DNA from: Providencia hangzhouensis
GTDB lineage: Bacteria > Pseudomonadota > Gammaproteobacteria > Enterobacterales > Enterobacteriaceae
Length of the DNA stretch: 64,000 nucleotides
Assembly (NCBI RefSeq): GCF_029193595.2
Contig: NZ_CP135052.1
Location: forward strand, 3,596,001-3,660,000
Direction: 5' to 3'
Shown here: positions 1-8,959 of the stretch, in pieces
How positions within the stretch are numbered: position 1 is the stretch's first letter
Layout: each line of letters opens with the position of its first letter
Notes under the pieces: model-generated
Told to the model about the DNA's origin: nothing
Seen by the model: the letters and a program-made list of their open reading frames with translations, nothing else
The model's database searches: none
Made by a program: the position numbers and the translations under genes

Positions 1-812
1 ACCCAGCCAGTTTTTTCTAGACTTAAACCTCTGGAGTTTTCAAGATAAGCGGGCAACCATGTTAGATATAGCCAAACCATATAACCCACACCATTAAACC
101 CAATAATCATTCCCCATAAAGAACGTTGTTTAAATAATGATGCCCATTCTTTGAAAGAAACTTTATTCGTTGAAGATGGTGGAGCTCCGTCATTTAAATA
201 GTTTAATTCATCATCTGTTAATTCTAATTGTTCACGATTACGATAGAAAATAAACCAAAGTATAGACAGAATAATCCCACTAATACCGATAATAATAAAC
301 ATTGTACGCCAGCCAAAAGCTAACATTAATGCAATGAGCAAAGGTGGAGCCAGCGCTTGAGCTAACGTAGAGGACATATTAACAATCCCCATAGGTAACC
401 CTCGTTCACGAATATTATACCAATCATTAACGACTTTAACGCCTGTAGGTAAATGTGGGGCTTCACCAATACCTAAAATAACTCGCGCAATAATTAAATG
501 GGTAAATGAAGATAATAGCCCTGTAACCGTTTGTGCTAACGACCATAAGAACAAACCAAAGCCATAAATCTTTTTAACTCCAAAGCGCTCCATTACCATA
601 CCTATAGGTAATTGGCATAACGCATAACCAAATGAAAATACTGATAACAGTAATCCCATTTGGGTTGCACTAAATCCTAATTCTTTACTTATTGTAGAGT
701 TAGCAATAGAGAGTGATGCTCTATCTAAAAAGTTAATGATACCTGCTATCAACAAAAATGTAAGCGCAATAAGCTGCCAGCGCTTTAGTCTTTTACTCGC
801 ATGTAGTGACAT
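1..812 (-). CDS. MFS transporter, anion:cation symporter type (3' end cut by window)
   Basis: Partial inner-membrane permease. The open frame runs from an ATG at 812 (AAAGGT ribosome site upstream) through the window edge without a stop, giving about 270 residues. The N-terminus is hydrophobic with an NFLDRASLS motif like that of the ACS family (hexuronate, glucarate and galactonate carriers), and an inter-helix MVMERFGVKK segment follows TM2. Helices 1-7 are visible. It is the last visible gene of the operon read from 4291, so it probably imports the substrate of the amino-acid-type enzymes upstream. The substrate cannot be read from the sequence. A 93-bp gap with a hairpin separates it from the RidA-like gene. 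Confidence 0.85.
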   Translation of the reverse strand, partial: MSLHASKRLKRWQLIALTFLLIAGIINFLDRASLSIANSTISKELGFSATQMGLLLSVFSFGYALCQLPIGMVMERFGVKKIYGFGLFLWSLAQTVTGLLSSFTHLIIARVILGIGEAPHLPTGVKVVNDWYNIRERGLPMGIVNMSSTLAQALAPPLLIALMLAFGWRTMFIIIGISGIILSILWFIFYRNREQLELTDDELNYLNDGAPPSSTNKVSFKEWASLFKQRSLWGMIIGFNGVGYMVWLYLTWLPAYLENSRGLSLEKTGW

Positions 813-842
813 AATTAAGTACCTTTAAGACGTAACAGGACC

Positions 843-867
843 CTGCGGAATAATATTTACTCCGCAG
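843..867 (-). repeat. Intergenic hairpin between RidA-like gene and MFS gene
   Basis: A 7-bp perfect stem, CTGCGGA/TCCGCAG, with an AT-rich loop; the pairing extends with one mismatch. No T-run follows on the minus strand, so it looks more like an mRNA processing or stability element than a full terminator. Confidence 0.4.
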
Positions 868-905
868 ATTTATTTTATTAATAATCTTTAGTTGTTATCT
901 ATTAT

Positions 906-1367
906 TTACGACTTTAGCTTTAATATTAATTCTATTTCCACTGGCGTATCAAAAGGCAATGTATTCGTACCTATTGCTGAACGTGCATGCTTACCTTTAT
1001 CACCGAGTATTTCAATTAAAAAATCTGAAGCTCCATTCATGACTTGTGGCTGGTTTTTAAAATCATCAGTGCTTTGTACAAAGCCCAATAATTTTATACA
1101 TTCATCAATTTTATCTAAATCTCCTAAATAGGCTTTTAACGAGGAAAATATATTAACAATACACTGTTTTGCTGCTTCTTGGCCTTGCTCGACTGTTAAT
1201 TCTTTACCTAATGTACCACTATAAATTAATACTCCATCTTTTTGACAATCATGGCCTGATGTATAAAGTAAATCACCATACTGCTTAATAGATACATATG
1301 AAAACTTTGGTGCCTCTGGTGTGGCAAGTTTAATTCCTTTTTCTTCTAATTTCTTCTCAATATTCAT
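906..1367 (-). CDS. RidA/YjgF/YER057c/UK114-family protein
   Basis: 153 residues, longer than canonical RidA (about 128). The C-terminal signature is visible: the ARSAIG stretch with Arg129, then LPFDTPVEIEL with the conserved Glu near 144. Family members hydrolyse reactive 2-imino/enamino acids released by PLP dehydratases; others act in pathway-specific deamination. The gene lies 9 bp after the M20 hydrolase gene and two genes after a PLP enzyme of the D-serine dehydratase fold, so clearing imines made by that enzyme is a reasonable inference. The family is confident; the exact substrate is not. Confidence 0.85.
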   Translation of the reverse strand: MNIEKKLEEKGIKLATPEAPKFSYVSIKQYGDLLYTSGHDCQKDGVLIYSGTLGKELTVEQGQEAAKQCIVNIFSSLKAYLGDLDKIDECIKLLGFVQSTDDFKNQPQVMNGASDFLIEILGDKGKHARSAIGTNTLPFDTPVEIELILKLKS

Positions 1368-1376
1368 TCAATTTTC

Positions 1377-2537
1377 CTATTTATTCAGCAATGTATTTGC
1401 CATGTCATAATAAATTTCAGCCGCAAGATATAACTCTTTTATTTCAACAAACTCATCTTTAACATGAGCTTGAGCTAGTCCCCCAGGCCCCATAATAAGT
1501 GTAGGGATCTGGCTGGTAACCGAGAAAAAAGGCGCCTCACATGTCGCTTCAAATATTTCAGGTAGCGCTGTTTTTTCTGTGAAACGGCTCACTGTATCTA
1601 ATGCAACTTTAGTTAATTCGTGATCCGCTGGGATATCTGAAGCGGGAATAAATAAGTAATTGTCTAAGTGATAATCTATCTCTTCACCTTTATTATATTG
1701 CGCGATAGCTTGATGTAATCTCGCTTCTATTTCTTGTTTTTCTTCCCCTGGAACGAGTCTTCTATCTATTTCAATATCACAATGCTGAGGAACAATATTC
1801 GGAGCTGTGCCACCATTAATAGTGGTTATAATCATTGAAGCACTACCTAATAGTGGATGACTAATTTCCTCAACAGAAGCGCGATGTTGTTCTATAGCAG
1901 GTAGTATTTTAGACATCTTAGAAATTGCACTATCAGGATAACGAGTTTTTGCTGCATGGCCTGCAGTGCCTTTAGTACTTAAATTATAGCGGCTAACGCC
2001 TTTATGTGCGATGCATACACCAAGAGAAGTTGGCTCACCAATAATGGCATAATCTGCAGAAATTCCATCTTTAATATAATGCAGCATGCCAAGATTAATT
2101 CTCTCCTCATCCACATTAAATACTAAAGTTAAATTACCTGAAAATGTATCTTGATTACGTTTTAATAATGTTGCCGTATACATCATTGCAGCAACACCAG
2201 ATTTCATATCTGCAGCCCCTCTCCCAAAAACCTTTCCATCTTTAATCACAGGGTCGAATGGCTCGGTACTCCAACCACAGCCACAAGGCACAACATCTAT
2301 ATGACCGTTAAATAATAAATGTTTACCTTTTCCTGAACCTTTTAAATGTGCAATAACATTTGGACGACCAGGAGCTACCTCTTGCATTTCAACATCAATA
2401 TTTTCTTGTTTAAAATAATGATATATAAATTCAGCAACTTGTTGTTCTTCCCCTGGCGGGTTTTCGGATTTATGCCGAATTAAGGCACAAAGAAGCTCTA
2501 GCAACTCATGTTGTTGCTGTTCATTTAATTTATACAT
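1377..2537 (-). CDS. M20-family metallohydrolase (ArgE/DapE-like deacylase)
   Basis: 386 residues, the usual M20 length. The di-metal site is visible: FNGHIDVVP (His79, Asp81), GRGAADMKSG (Asp110) and VDEE (Glu144/145), with a distal His in the C-terminal catalytic lobe. The inserted dimerisation lobe lies at about residues 180-290. Family members cleave N-acyl amino acids or dipeptides (ArgE, DapE, CPG2). The gene sits 15 bp after the PLP enzyme gene and 9 bp before the RidA-like gene, so it is in the same transcript. In context it may free an amino acid from an acylated or dipeptide substrate brought in by the MFS carrier. No signal peptide, so cytoplasmic. Confidence 0.88.
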   Translation of the reverse strand: MYKLNEQQQHELLELLCALIRHKSENPPGEEQQVAEFIYHYFKQENIDVEMQEVAPGRPNVIAHLKGSGKGKHLLFNGHIDVVPCGCGWSTEPFDPVIKDGKVFGRGAADMKSGVAAMMYTATLLKRNQDTFSGNLTLVFNVDEERINLGMLHYIKDGISADYAIIGEPTSLGVCIAHKGVSRYNLSTKGTAGHAAKTRYPDSAISKMSKILPAIEQHRASVEEISHPLLGSASMIITTINGGTAPNIVPQHCDIEIDRRLVPGEEKQEIEARLHQAIAQYNKGEEIDYHLDNYLFIPASDIPADHELTKVALDTVSRFTEKTALPEIFEATCEAPFFSVTSQIPTLIMGPGGLAQAHVKDEFVEIKELYLAAEIYYDMANTLLNK

Positions 2538-2552
2538 TTTATTCTCCGATAT

Positions 2553-3620
2553 TTAATATCGTGCGTCTGGTGTAATAATATGGCCTATTTCATTATTATT
2601 TAATGCATATATTTTGTTTGTTAAATTAGGAATGACACAACTGTGATTCGGTATAATATTTAATACATCACCAATATTTAATTTAATTTGTTTTGGGTCA
2701 TAGCGAAGATAGCCATGTTCTTCATTTAATTTAACTAGTTTTATATTTGGGTCTTCCACTATATAACCAAAGCCTGGTTCTGCAGATTGGTCAGAAGTTA
2801 ATGTTTTTGTCCCTGCATCTACTGTTGCATACCCCTCAATAGGAATACTCACAACAGTTGTTCTTATTGTTAAAGCGCAATCTTCAGGCGTATAAATACC
2901 ACCATAGATAGCATTCATATCTCCAAAAATAAAGTTCCCAGCCCGTGACTCTGTAATCCCTTTTAATTCATCAGCATAGAATGAAGATAGTGTTGACCCG
3001 CCAGATGTCCGAGGCGCTGTAATACCCAATTTTTCTAACCGTTCTTGGCAAGATAATAAAAGATCTGCTTCTGCTTTTGCCGCTTTACGTATTTCAGGCT
3101 CGGTTCGGTATTGGTATATTGTTCCTGCATAAGTAAATACACCAATAATTTTCAAATTAGGTAATTTTTGTATTGCCAGTGCAAATGGCTCTAAGTCATC
3201 TAATTGAATACCTTCCCGGTGAGCACCATAATCAACAGCAATATAGACCTCAATAATTTGGTTTTCTTGCTTTGCTGCTGCTGATAATTGTTCAGCTCCT
3301 TGTAGGCTATCAATAATCGTTCTTAATTTTATTTTTTTAGCTAACTCAATAAATTGCTGACATTTTTGTTCACCAATCATTGGGTAAGCAAGCAGAATAT
3401 GATCAATTCCGCCTTTCGCCATAACCGTCGCTTCTTGCAATGTGGCACATGTAATTCCTTTTGCACCACAGGCGATCTCAAATTTCGCTAATTCTACTGA
3501 TTTATGTGTTTTTATATGCGGCCAGTGTTCAATACCTTGCTGTGTTAGCTTGCCTGTCATGCCTCTGACATTTTTTTCAAGTTGCTGTAAGTCTAAAGCA
3601 ACGTAAGGCGTTATTGGCAT
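2553..3620 (-). CDS. PLP-dependent D-serine dehydratase / D-threonine aldolase-like enzyme (DSD1 family)
   Basis: 355 residues. An alanine-racemase-type TIM barrel carries the PHIKTHK motif at residues 34-40, which holds the PLP-binding lysine. The C-terminal beta domain has the PNHSC motif near residue 325 that supplies zinc ligands in D-serine dehydratases and D-threonine aldolases. Members act on D-3-hydroxy amino acids (dehydration to a 2-oxo acid, or retro-aldol cleavage). The regulator lies 11 bp upstream. The neighbouring RidA-like protein fits a dehydratase that releases enamine/imine. Substrate and reaction type are inferred from the family only. Confidence 0.85.
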   Translation of the reverse strand: MPITPYVALDLQQLEKNVRGMTGKLTQQGIEHWPHIKTHKSVELAKFEIACGAKGITCATLQEATVMAKGGIDHILLAYPMIGEQKCQQFIELAKKIKLRTIIDSLQGAEQLSAAAKQENQIIEVYIAVDYGAHREGIQLDDLEPFALAIQKLPNLKIIGVFTYAGTIYQYRTEPEIRKAAKAEADLLLSCQERLEKLGITAPRTSGGSTLSSFYADELKGITESRAGNFIFGDMNAIYGGIYTPEDCALTIRTTVVSIPIEGYATVDAGTKTLTSDQSAEPGFGYIVEDPNIKLVKLNEEHGYLRYDPKQIKLNIGDVLNIIPNHSCVIPNLTNKIYALNNNEIGHIITPDARY

Positions 3621-3631
3621 AAAAACCTCTC

Positions 3632-4291
3632 TTATTCTTCATTATTGTCTTCCCCTTTTAATTCCGCTAAATAGGTATAAAGGGTATATTTGGAAATATT
3701 TAAAAACTCACAGATTTTCTCACCTGCTTTTTTGATTAAGAAAGCACCTCTATCATCAAAGAATTTAATTGCATCCATTTTTTCTTTTTTACCCATATTG
3801 ATGACAGGGACTTTGATAACCTGCATGCATTCTTGAATAAGGTGATCTAAAATTTCATTGACGTCCGTGACAAAAACTTCCTTAACCGTATCTTGCTCAA
3901 TACTATTACGTTGTGTAATACCTTGAATGGCTTTTTCTGCGGCAATAAATTCTGAGATATCTTGATTAATACAAAGCGCCCCAGAAACTTTGCCAGTTTC
4001 ATCACGTAAATAAATTGAAGTTGAACGCAACATTTTCCCATCTTTGGTTTGGGTAAAATAATTGTATTTGTCGCCATCAACATCTGTCCCACGCAGTACC
4101 TCAAGCCCTAAATTACTACTTGGGTCTCCCACCTTTCGTTTCGTAACATGGCCATTAATAATTGCAACAATACTACTTTCTAACCCTTTGCTATGGTCAT
4201 GTAATACCACTTCACAATTGTCGCCAAATTGGCCCGCAATTCCTTTCATAACTGCCAATAACATTTCAAAGTTGTCTTGAATAATTTTCAT
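3632..4291 (-). CDS. YheO/DauR-like PAS-HTH transcriptional regulator
   Basis: 219 residues. An N-terminal YheO-like PAS domain (about 10-120, including the VVLHDHS and ALCINQD stretches) is joined to a C-terminal HTH (about 160-215, ending near KYTLYTYL). The family includes DauR, which represses D-arginine catabolic genes. As first gene of the operon it probably controls its own transcription and the enzymes behind it. A CTAAC-N9-GTTAG palindrome lies 24-42 bp upstream of its start, a fitting operator position. Effector unknown; a D-amino acid or related compound is likely from the gene context. Confidence 0.8.
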   Translation of the reverse strand: MKIIQDNFEMLLAVMKGIAGQFGDNCEVVLHDHSKGLESSIVAIINGHVTKRKVGDPSSNLGLEVLRGTDVDGDKYNYFTQTKDGKMLRSTSIYLRDETGKVSGALCINQDISEFIAAEKAIQGITQRNSIEQDTVKEVFVTDVNEILDHLIQECMQVIKVPVINMGKKEKMDAIKFFDDRGAFLIKKAGEKICEFLNISKYTLYTYLAELKGEDNNEE

Positions 4292-4314
4292 CTTCTACCA
4301 AACTTATTTTAAGC

Positions 4315-4333
4315 CTAACTAAATATTAGTTAG
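4315..4333. promoter_or_regulatory. Palindromic operator upstream of YheO/DauR-like regulator
   Basis: CTAAC-taaatatta-GTTAG; pairing continues inward to CTAACTA/TAGTTAG. It lies directly upstream of the regulator start. A second copy with the same 9-nt spacer (one mismatch in the right arm) is at 4392-4410. Confidence 0.55.
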
Positions 4334-4391
4334 ATAATAATGGAGACTCAATCAAGATTTGAGCAATTTGTGATCTATCTCTTGATTCTAG

Positions 4392-4410
4392 CTAACAAAT
4401 TTTTAGTTGC
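4392..4410. promoter_or_regulatory. Second CTAAC-N9-GTTRC dyad
   Basis: CTAAC-aaattttta-GTTGC, same geometry as the dyad at 4315-4333, centred about 77 bp further upstream of the regulator. Paired sites suggest cooperative binding. Confidence 0.4.
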
Positions 4411-4429
4411 CATGACTAACATAGCAATA

Positions 4430-4455
4430 CTCCCAGTTTATAAAAAAACTGGGAG
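4430..4455. repeat. 10-bp stem hairpin in intergenic region
   Basis: CTCCCAGTTT/AAACTGGGAG with a 6-nt loop. No T-run follows on either side, so it is a weak terminator at best. It lies between two minus-strand units. Confidence 0.4.
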
Positions 4456-4525
4456 ATATGATAGAACAAAGGGTTTCAGAGAGTTTATTGATAAATGGGA
4501 AGCTATGCAGAGACAAATTAGCGAC

Positions 4526-4564
4526 CTAACTTTTTGTTAGTTTCTATTACCAACAAAAAGTTAG
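4526..4564 (-). terminator. Inverted repeat after the binding-protein gene
   Basis: A 13-bp perfect stem, CTAACTTTTTGTT/AACAAAAAGTTAG, with a 13-nt loop, 11 bp past the stop of the gene at 4576. The left arm also contains a CTAAC-N5-GTTAG palindrome like the nearby operator half-sites, so its role may be mixed. The position fits transcription termination. Confidence 0.45.
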
Positions 4565-4575
4565 CAGCCCTATTT

Positions 4576-5676
4576 TTATAAACTCACCCAAAACACGCCA
4601 GTTTCTCGGATCTCTGTAAATTGATTTTGGAATTCGACTAAGTTTTGTTCTGGATTTAATGCGCTAAATCGTTCTGGATGCATAAATTTAGCCATAGCTT
4701 CAATGGCAAATATATTCATCGGATTGTTGTAAAAATTATGGTAAATCGCCATAACGCGCTTTTCTTTAACTGCCGTTAATGATGAGATCCCTTGTCTATC
4801 CATTAATACTGATAACTGCTTCTGCACGTTAGCTTTATTTGCATTATATCCTAAGCTTACTGCGAGCGAACGACGATTAAAGTTGTGCCAATCGGCGCCT
4901 GTCAGTAAATAATATTCTGGGTTTAATGTAATAATATTCTCAATGGAACTTTCAGCCCCTTTTGCAGGAAAGCTATCTGCAACTAGATTATTTCCACCTG
5001 CCAGGGCCGCTAAAGAACCGTAACCTGAACGACCATAAAGTTGACAACAATTATCGCTAAATAACCCTGCATTCGCTTCAATCAAAACAGTTGGAAATGG
5101 CTGAGCTAATTGGCTTTCAATCGCATCTAATTTTTCTTGATACAGTTTCGCAAACTGTTCAGCTCTTTCTTGTGTTCCTAATAATTTCCCTAATAATAAA
5201 ATACTTTTCGGCGTGTTTTTCGCGATATCCATTCGAAAATCAATAAAAATAACTTGAATACCGGCGGCTTCAAGTTGCGGTAAAATTTGGCTATCACGCA
5301 TCGCACCATAATTAGCCTTATGCATAATTACCACATCAGGCATTAATTCGATCAATTTTTCAACTTGAAGACCCGCTTCACGAGTTTTCTTTAAGGTTGG
5401 AATTTTGTCTAATTCAGGCAACACACTGAAATAAGCTTGTTTTAAATCTGGCGCGTACTGCGTAAGCGAATCACTCCAACCCGCAATACGAGATATCCCA
5501 CTTTTACCCGCAGCAATATCCACTGGCAAAATATCACGACTATCCACCAAAAATAATTTTTCAACGGGAAGATTAACTGTGACTTCACGACCTTGTAAGT
5601 CGGTAATCACCGTTGGCGTTTTTGCCTGCCCCCAAAAGCTTAGTAAGCACAATAATCCTGTGAGAAATAATTTCAT
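4576..5676 (-). CDS. Periplasmic ferric-siderophore binding protein (FecB/TroA-like)
   Basis: 366 residues with a Sec signal peptide (MKLFLTGLLCLLSFWGQA, cut near residue 18). The body has the two-lobed TroA-like fold expected of class III metal-chelate binding proteins: VTDLQGREV-type start, PDVVIMHK near the interlobe helix, and SSIENIITLNPEYYLL late. It lies 83 bp after the IutA-like receptor gene and is read the same way, so it probably takes the receptor's ligand through the periplasm. No ABC permease or ATPase adjoins it; the FecCD/FecE-type genes at 9347-11103 might serve both binding proteins. Confidence 0.82.
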   Translation of the reverse strand: MKLFLTGLLCLLSFWGQAKTPTVITDLQGREVTVNLPVEKLFLVDSRDILPVDIAAGKSGISRIAGWSDSLTQYAPDLKQAYFSVLPELDKIPTLKKTREAGLQVEKLIELMPDVVIMHKANYGAMRDSQILPQLEAAGIQVIFIDFRMDIAKNTPKSILLLGKLLGTQERAEQFAKLYQEKLDAIESQLAQPFPTVLIEANAGLFSDNCCQLYGRSGYGSLAALAGGNNLVADSFPAKGAESSIENIITLNPEYYLLTGADWHNFNRRSLAVSLGYNANKANVQKQLSVLMDRQGISSLTAVKEKRVMAIYHNFYNNPMNIFAIEAMAKFMHPERFSALNPEQNLVEFQNQFTEIRETGVFWVSL

Positions 5677-5718
5677 GGAAAATCTTTTACCTTAAATTTA
5701 AATAGGTTGGTATGAATA

Positions 5719-5738
5719 AAGCCACTGTACAGTGGCTT
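5719..5738 (-). terminator. Perfect palindrome between receptor and binding-protein genes
   Basis: AAGCCACTGTACAGTGGCTT is a perfect 20-bp palindrome; on the minus strand it is followed by TATTC, so GGCTTTATT forms a short U-rich tail. It lies about 20 bp after the receptor stop and probably reduces read-through into the binding-protein gene. Confidence 0.5.
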
Positions 5739-5759
5739 ATCATTAGTTAAAATATCAAA

Positions 5760-7961
5760 TTAGAAAGTCACACTGTAATTAAGGGCAAAAGTTCGGCCAC
5801 GGCCTTTATAATCGTACAGGTTTGCAGCGCCATATTTAGGGCTATATAAGCTTTGTGCCCGCTGTCCCCAAATTGTGGAGTAATTTTTATCCAGCAGGTT
5901 TTCGACAGCAAAGCTAACTTTACCCACTGGTAGCATATAACTTCCTAATAAATCAACGGTATTATAACCATCGAGTTTCTTACCAGCCGCATCCGTTAAA
6001 TTGAACGTTTGCTGGCTTTGTAAGCGTAGCGCCCAGTCATTCGGCTCCCAACCAATATAGGCATTCACTTTTGATGGGCTCGCGAAATCAACGCTCCATT
6101 TTTCCCAACTACCATCCACTTTAGTTTCTGATTTTTGTAGATTGAAGTTACTTCCAACACTCCAATCTGAGTCAGCAAAGAAGTAATCCACCGCACCTTC
6201 TACCCCATAGATACGGCGTTTATCGGTTTTCATATAGATGGTCATGTCATCTTTATTAATGCCATAGCTTCTATCAGACAAAGAATAATAGGTAGCAACT
6301 TGTGTGCGTAAGTTTTCCCCTGTGTAACGCCATCCTAACTCGAAAGAGTTAACCTTAATTCCTTTTACCTTGGTATCATTAATGTTAACACTTTTATTGA
6401 GATGATAGTGGCCATTGGCATCTGGGGTCTTCGCATAATCACCTGTTCCGTAATACTTAGCAATATCAGGAATTTCAAAGCCTTGAGAGAAATTAAACCA
6501 TGTTTGTTGCTCTTCGGTTAAGTTAACCAGCAGCCCTGCGTTAAACAGTAAGTTGTTGTAATCCGTTTTCCCACCCGGTACTGCATCTGCTGATTTACCT
6601 TTTCCGTTAGCAATCGCTTCTTGCTGTGCATAACCAATAAAATCATCGACTTTATTTTCTGTGTACTGATAACGTACACCACCGCTTAACGTGAACATTG
6701 GCGTAATGTCATAACTACTTTGTAAAAATGTCGCCATATTCGTCGTGGTATAGCTTGGATAGCGGCCAATTTGGAAAGCTTTAGTTAAGTCCATTCCCCC
6801 GGATTCTTTCGCTTTATCTAAATCAAAAAACATTTGGTTCGCACGAAATTGCTCATGCTCTGCATCCACACCATAAGTTAACGTTAATTCATCGATAGGT
6901 TGGCTATTGAACGTCAGCTTAGTTCCATAAAAATTGGTTTTTTGATCCGATGAGCTGATACTTGTAACATCTTTGCCTGTAAGGGTTGGGAAAGGATAAA
7001 ACTTTTGTGATTCATCACGATAATAAACTTGTGCAACAAAATCCTGCCCAAATACATCTGCATTTGAATATTGTAAATTGAGCAAATTACGCTCAGTTCC
7101 CGGCAAACGGTCAGAACTTAATTTGCTGCTGTTATAAGCTTCACCTTGCCCTTTAACCGCGGAAAAATTTTTTCCTAAATAGAGGCCGTGTTTACCATCA
7201 GACTCACTTTTATAATGCTGATAAACAGCTTGAACCTGTTGTTTTTCATCGATTTTGATAGTACCTGACGCCATCACATCCAAACGATCAGAAAATTGCA
7301 GCCCTGTTTGGGTATTATCAATATTAATCGCATTACCTTTGCCATCATACCAACCGCCATAGCGTTGATAAGCAACAGAAACACGTCCGTGAGCGTTCTC
7401 ATTACCACCACTTACTGCTGCAGCAATATTTTCATCGTGATCTTTACCACTGTTAAAGCCTGTTTTTCCACCTAATTGCAGGGAAACTTGTTTTTCTTCT
7501 TGGCCTTTTTTCGTCACAATATTAATCAAGCCACCACTGCTACCACCACCGTACATCGCCGTTGCGCCTGAAATAACTTCGATATGATTAATATTAAAAG
7601 GATCGATAGAATCTAATTGGCGACTATCACTACGAGAAGAGTTAAGGCGTACTCCATCCACCATCACAATCATTGAACGGCCACGCATATTCATGCCATA
7701 GTTTGTCCGCCCTTGGCCACTGACACTCATTCCTGGAATAAGCTGCGCTAAAATATCTTTTAATTCTTTTCCACCTTCAGCTTGCTGCTCAATTTCAGCA
7801 TTATCAATCACCCATGTGGTTTGTGCCATTTCTGAAACGGTTTTATAACCACGTGTAGCAGATACGGTTATGGACTCTTCTTTTTTATCGGCGCCAAATA
7901 CGGAGGGGGAAATAAAAGGGAGAAAGCAAGGAGAGATAATAAAAAAATGCTTTATTTTCAT
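5760..7961 (-). CDS. iutA: TonB-dependent ferric hydroxamate receptor, IutA-like
   Basis: 733 residues, matching the length of ferric aerobactin receptor IutA. Signal peptide to about residue 23, TonB box near ESITVSA, plug domain at about 40-165, then a 22-strand barrel ending in Phe (NYSVTF). The plug segments GRTNYGMNMRGR, DGVRLNSSRSDSRQLDSI and EVISGATAMYGGGSSGGL closely resemble IutA as I recall it. No aerobactin synthesis genes (iucABCD) occur here, so it probably takes up siderophore made by others or encoded elsewhere. A Fur-box-like sequence lies about 100 bp upstream. Receptor class is certain; the ligand is a homology inference. Confidence 0.82.
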   Translation of the reverse strand: MKIKHFFIISPCFLPFISPSVFGADKKEESITVSATRGYKTVSEMAQTTWVIDNAEIEQQAEGGKELKDILAQLIPGMSVSGQGRTNYGMNMRGRSMIVMVDGVRLNSSRSDSRQLDSIDPFNINHIEVISGATAMYGGGSSGGLINIVTKKGQEEKQVSLQLGGKTGFNSGKDHDENIAAAVSGGNENAHGRVSVAYQRYGGWYDGKGNAINIDNTQTGLQFSDRLDVMASGTIKIDEKQQVQAVYQHYKSESDGKHGLYLGKNFSAVKGQGEAYNSSKLSSDRLPGTERNLLNLQYSNADVFGQDFVAQVYYRDESQKFYPFPTLTGKDVTSISSSDQKTNFYGTKLTFNSQPIDELTLTYGVDAEHEQFRANQMFFDLDKAKESGGMDLTKAFQIGRYPSYTTTNMATFLQSSYDITPMFTLSGGVRYQYTENKVDDFIGYAQQEAIANGKGKSADAVPGGKTDYNNLLFNAGLLVNLTEEQQTWFNFSQGFEIPDIAKYYGTGDYAKTPDANGHYHLNKSVNINDTKVKGIKVNSFELGWRYTGENLRTQVATYYSLSDRSYGINKDDMTIYMKTDKRRIYGVEGAVDYFFADSDWSVGSNFNLQKSETKVDGSWEKWSVDFASPSKVNAYIGWEPNDWALRLQSQQTFNLTDAAGKKLDGYNTVDLLGSYMLPVGKVSFAVENLLDKNYSTIWGQRAQSLYSPKYGAANLYDYKGRGRTFALNYSVTF

Positions 7962-8052
7962 TAAATTAAACCTTTACATTATTAGAATTGCTGTTATTGA
8001 ATCTAAAAAATAAATCACAATGCATAACTAAATTACTGTTTATTATTTTATC

Positions 8053-8067
8053 AAATAATTATTATCA
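8053..8067 (-). promoter_or_regulatory. Fur-box-like site upstream of iutA-like gene
   Basis: The minus strand reads TGATAATAATTATTT, matching 12 to 13 positions of the 15-nt Fur dyad TGATAATnATTATCA. It is in the 214-bp AT-rich gap 7962-8175 upstream of the receptor. Confidence 0.5.
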
Positions 8068-8175
8068 ACAGTAACTAAGAATCAAGATAAATATAAGAAT
8101 TATTATTATTAACAACAGATAATGAAAGGTTATTCAGTACTAGTCACGCATCCTTGCGCAAGATCTTCCTATTAA

Positions 8176-8946
8176 TTACTTCACGCTAACGACTGCAATA
8201 TAATTCAACTTTCCACGATTTTGCCGAAAATGACGGAACATACGCAAAAATTGGGGACGATTTTCTTTCTTCAATGCATTACGGATAATCTTTAGGGCAC
8301 CCAAAATACCTTCATCGTAAATCAACCCTTTTGGTGATAGCAACGTCATTGGCCCAGTGTGAGATAACACTTGCTGGAAGCCCGCTTGTTGAAATAATTC
8401 TATCCATTGCGCTTCAGGTAATGGCTGTGCTTTAACATTAATCGCTTGCTGCATTTGGGAAACCACACTTTGAACAGCTTGGGCATCCTTAAATGCAATA
8501 TCATGGGTTAATAAACAGCCACTCGGTTTTAGTACTCGATAATACTCCTGCAATAGCTTCGCTTTCGCTTTATCGCCGTACATGGTTAGCATGGCTTCAT
8601 TAATAACCACATCAAAACTGTTGTCCTCAAACGGTAGTTTTGATGCATCCGCCATTTGGATTGTCACTAAATCTGTTAGCCCTTTATTCGCAACATTCTT
8701 TTGTGCTTGTACGAGCGCCTGCTTGTCCATATCAATACCCGTAATATGACAATGGAATTGGGAGGCAATTTCAATGGCAGTGGTTCCCATATTACACGCG
8801 ACTTCAAGAACTTGGCTGTTCTTGTGTAACCCTGATTGGCTAAGTAACCATTCGGTTGCTTCTTTTCCCCCTGGGCGTAAACGTTTTTTCCCCAAGCGTG
8901 CTAGAAATTTGTGCCCTGCTTCGTGGGCGGTAAATGATTGGTCCAT
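8176..8946 (-). CDS. Class I SAM-dependent methyltransferase
   Basis: 256 residues. SAM motif I is VLEVACNMGTTAIEIA at about 46-61, followed by acidic HITGIDMDK (motif II), the VTIQMADASKLPFEDNSFD stretch and a YRVLKPSG motif typical of small-molecule (ubiquinone/menaquinone-type) methyltransferases. The start was placed at 8946 because GGAGGTGAAA lies just before that ATG; a longer frame to 8988 would overlap the cupin gene. It is the last gene of the cupin-ABC transporter operon. Its substrate is unknown; a methylated metallophore or metabolite is possible. Confidence 0.82.
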   Translation of the reverse strand: MDQSFTAHEAGHKFLARLGKKRLRPGGKEATEWLLSQSGLHKNSQVLEVACNMGTTAIEIASQFHCHITGIDMDKQALVQAQKNVANKGLTDLVTIQMADASKLPFEDNSFDVVINEAMLTMYGDKAKAKLLQEYYRVLKPSGCLLTHDIAFKDAQAVQSVVSQMQQAINVKAQPLPEAQWIELFQQAGFQQVLSHTGPMTLLSPKGLIYDEGILGALKIIRNALKKENRPQFLRMFRHFRQNRGKLNYIAVVSVK

Positions 8947-8959
8947 TTTCACCTCCAAG

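Noticed and set aside
4340..4540. 66-codon plus-strand ORF in the gap upstream of the DauR-like gene
   Set aside because: No ribosome site, composed of hairpins and operator repeats, and no recognisable domain; more likely regulatory DNA.
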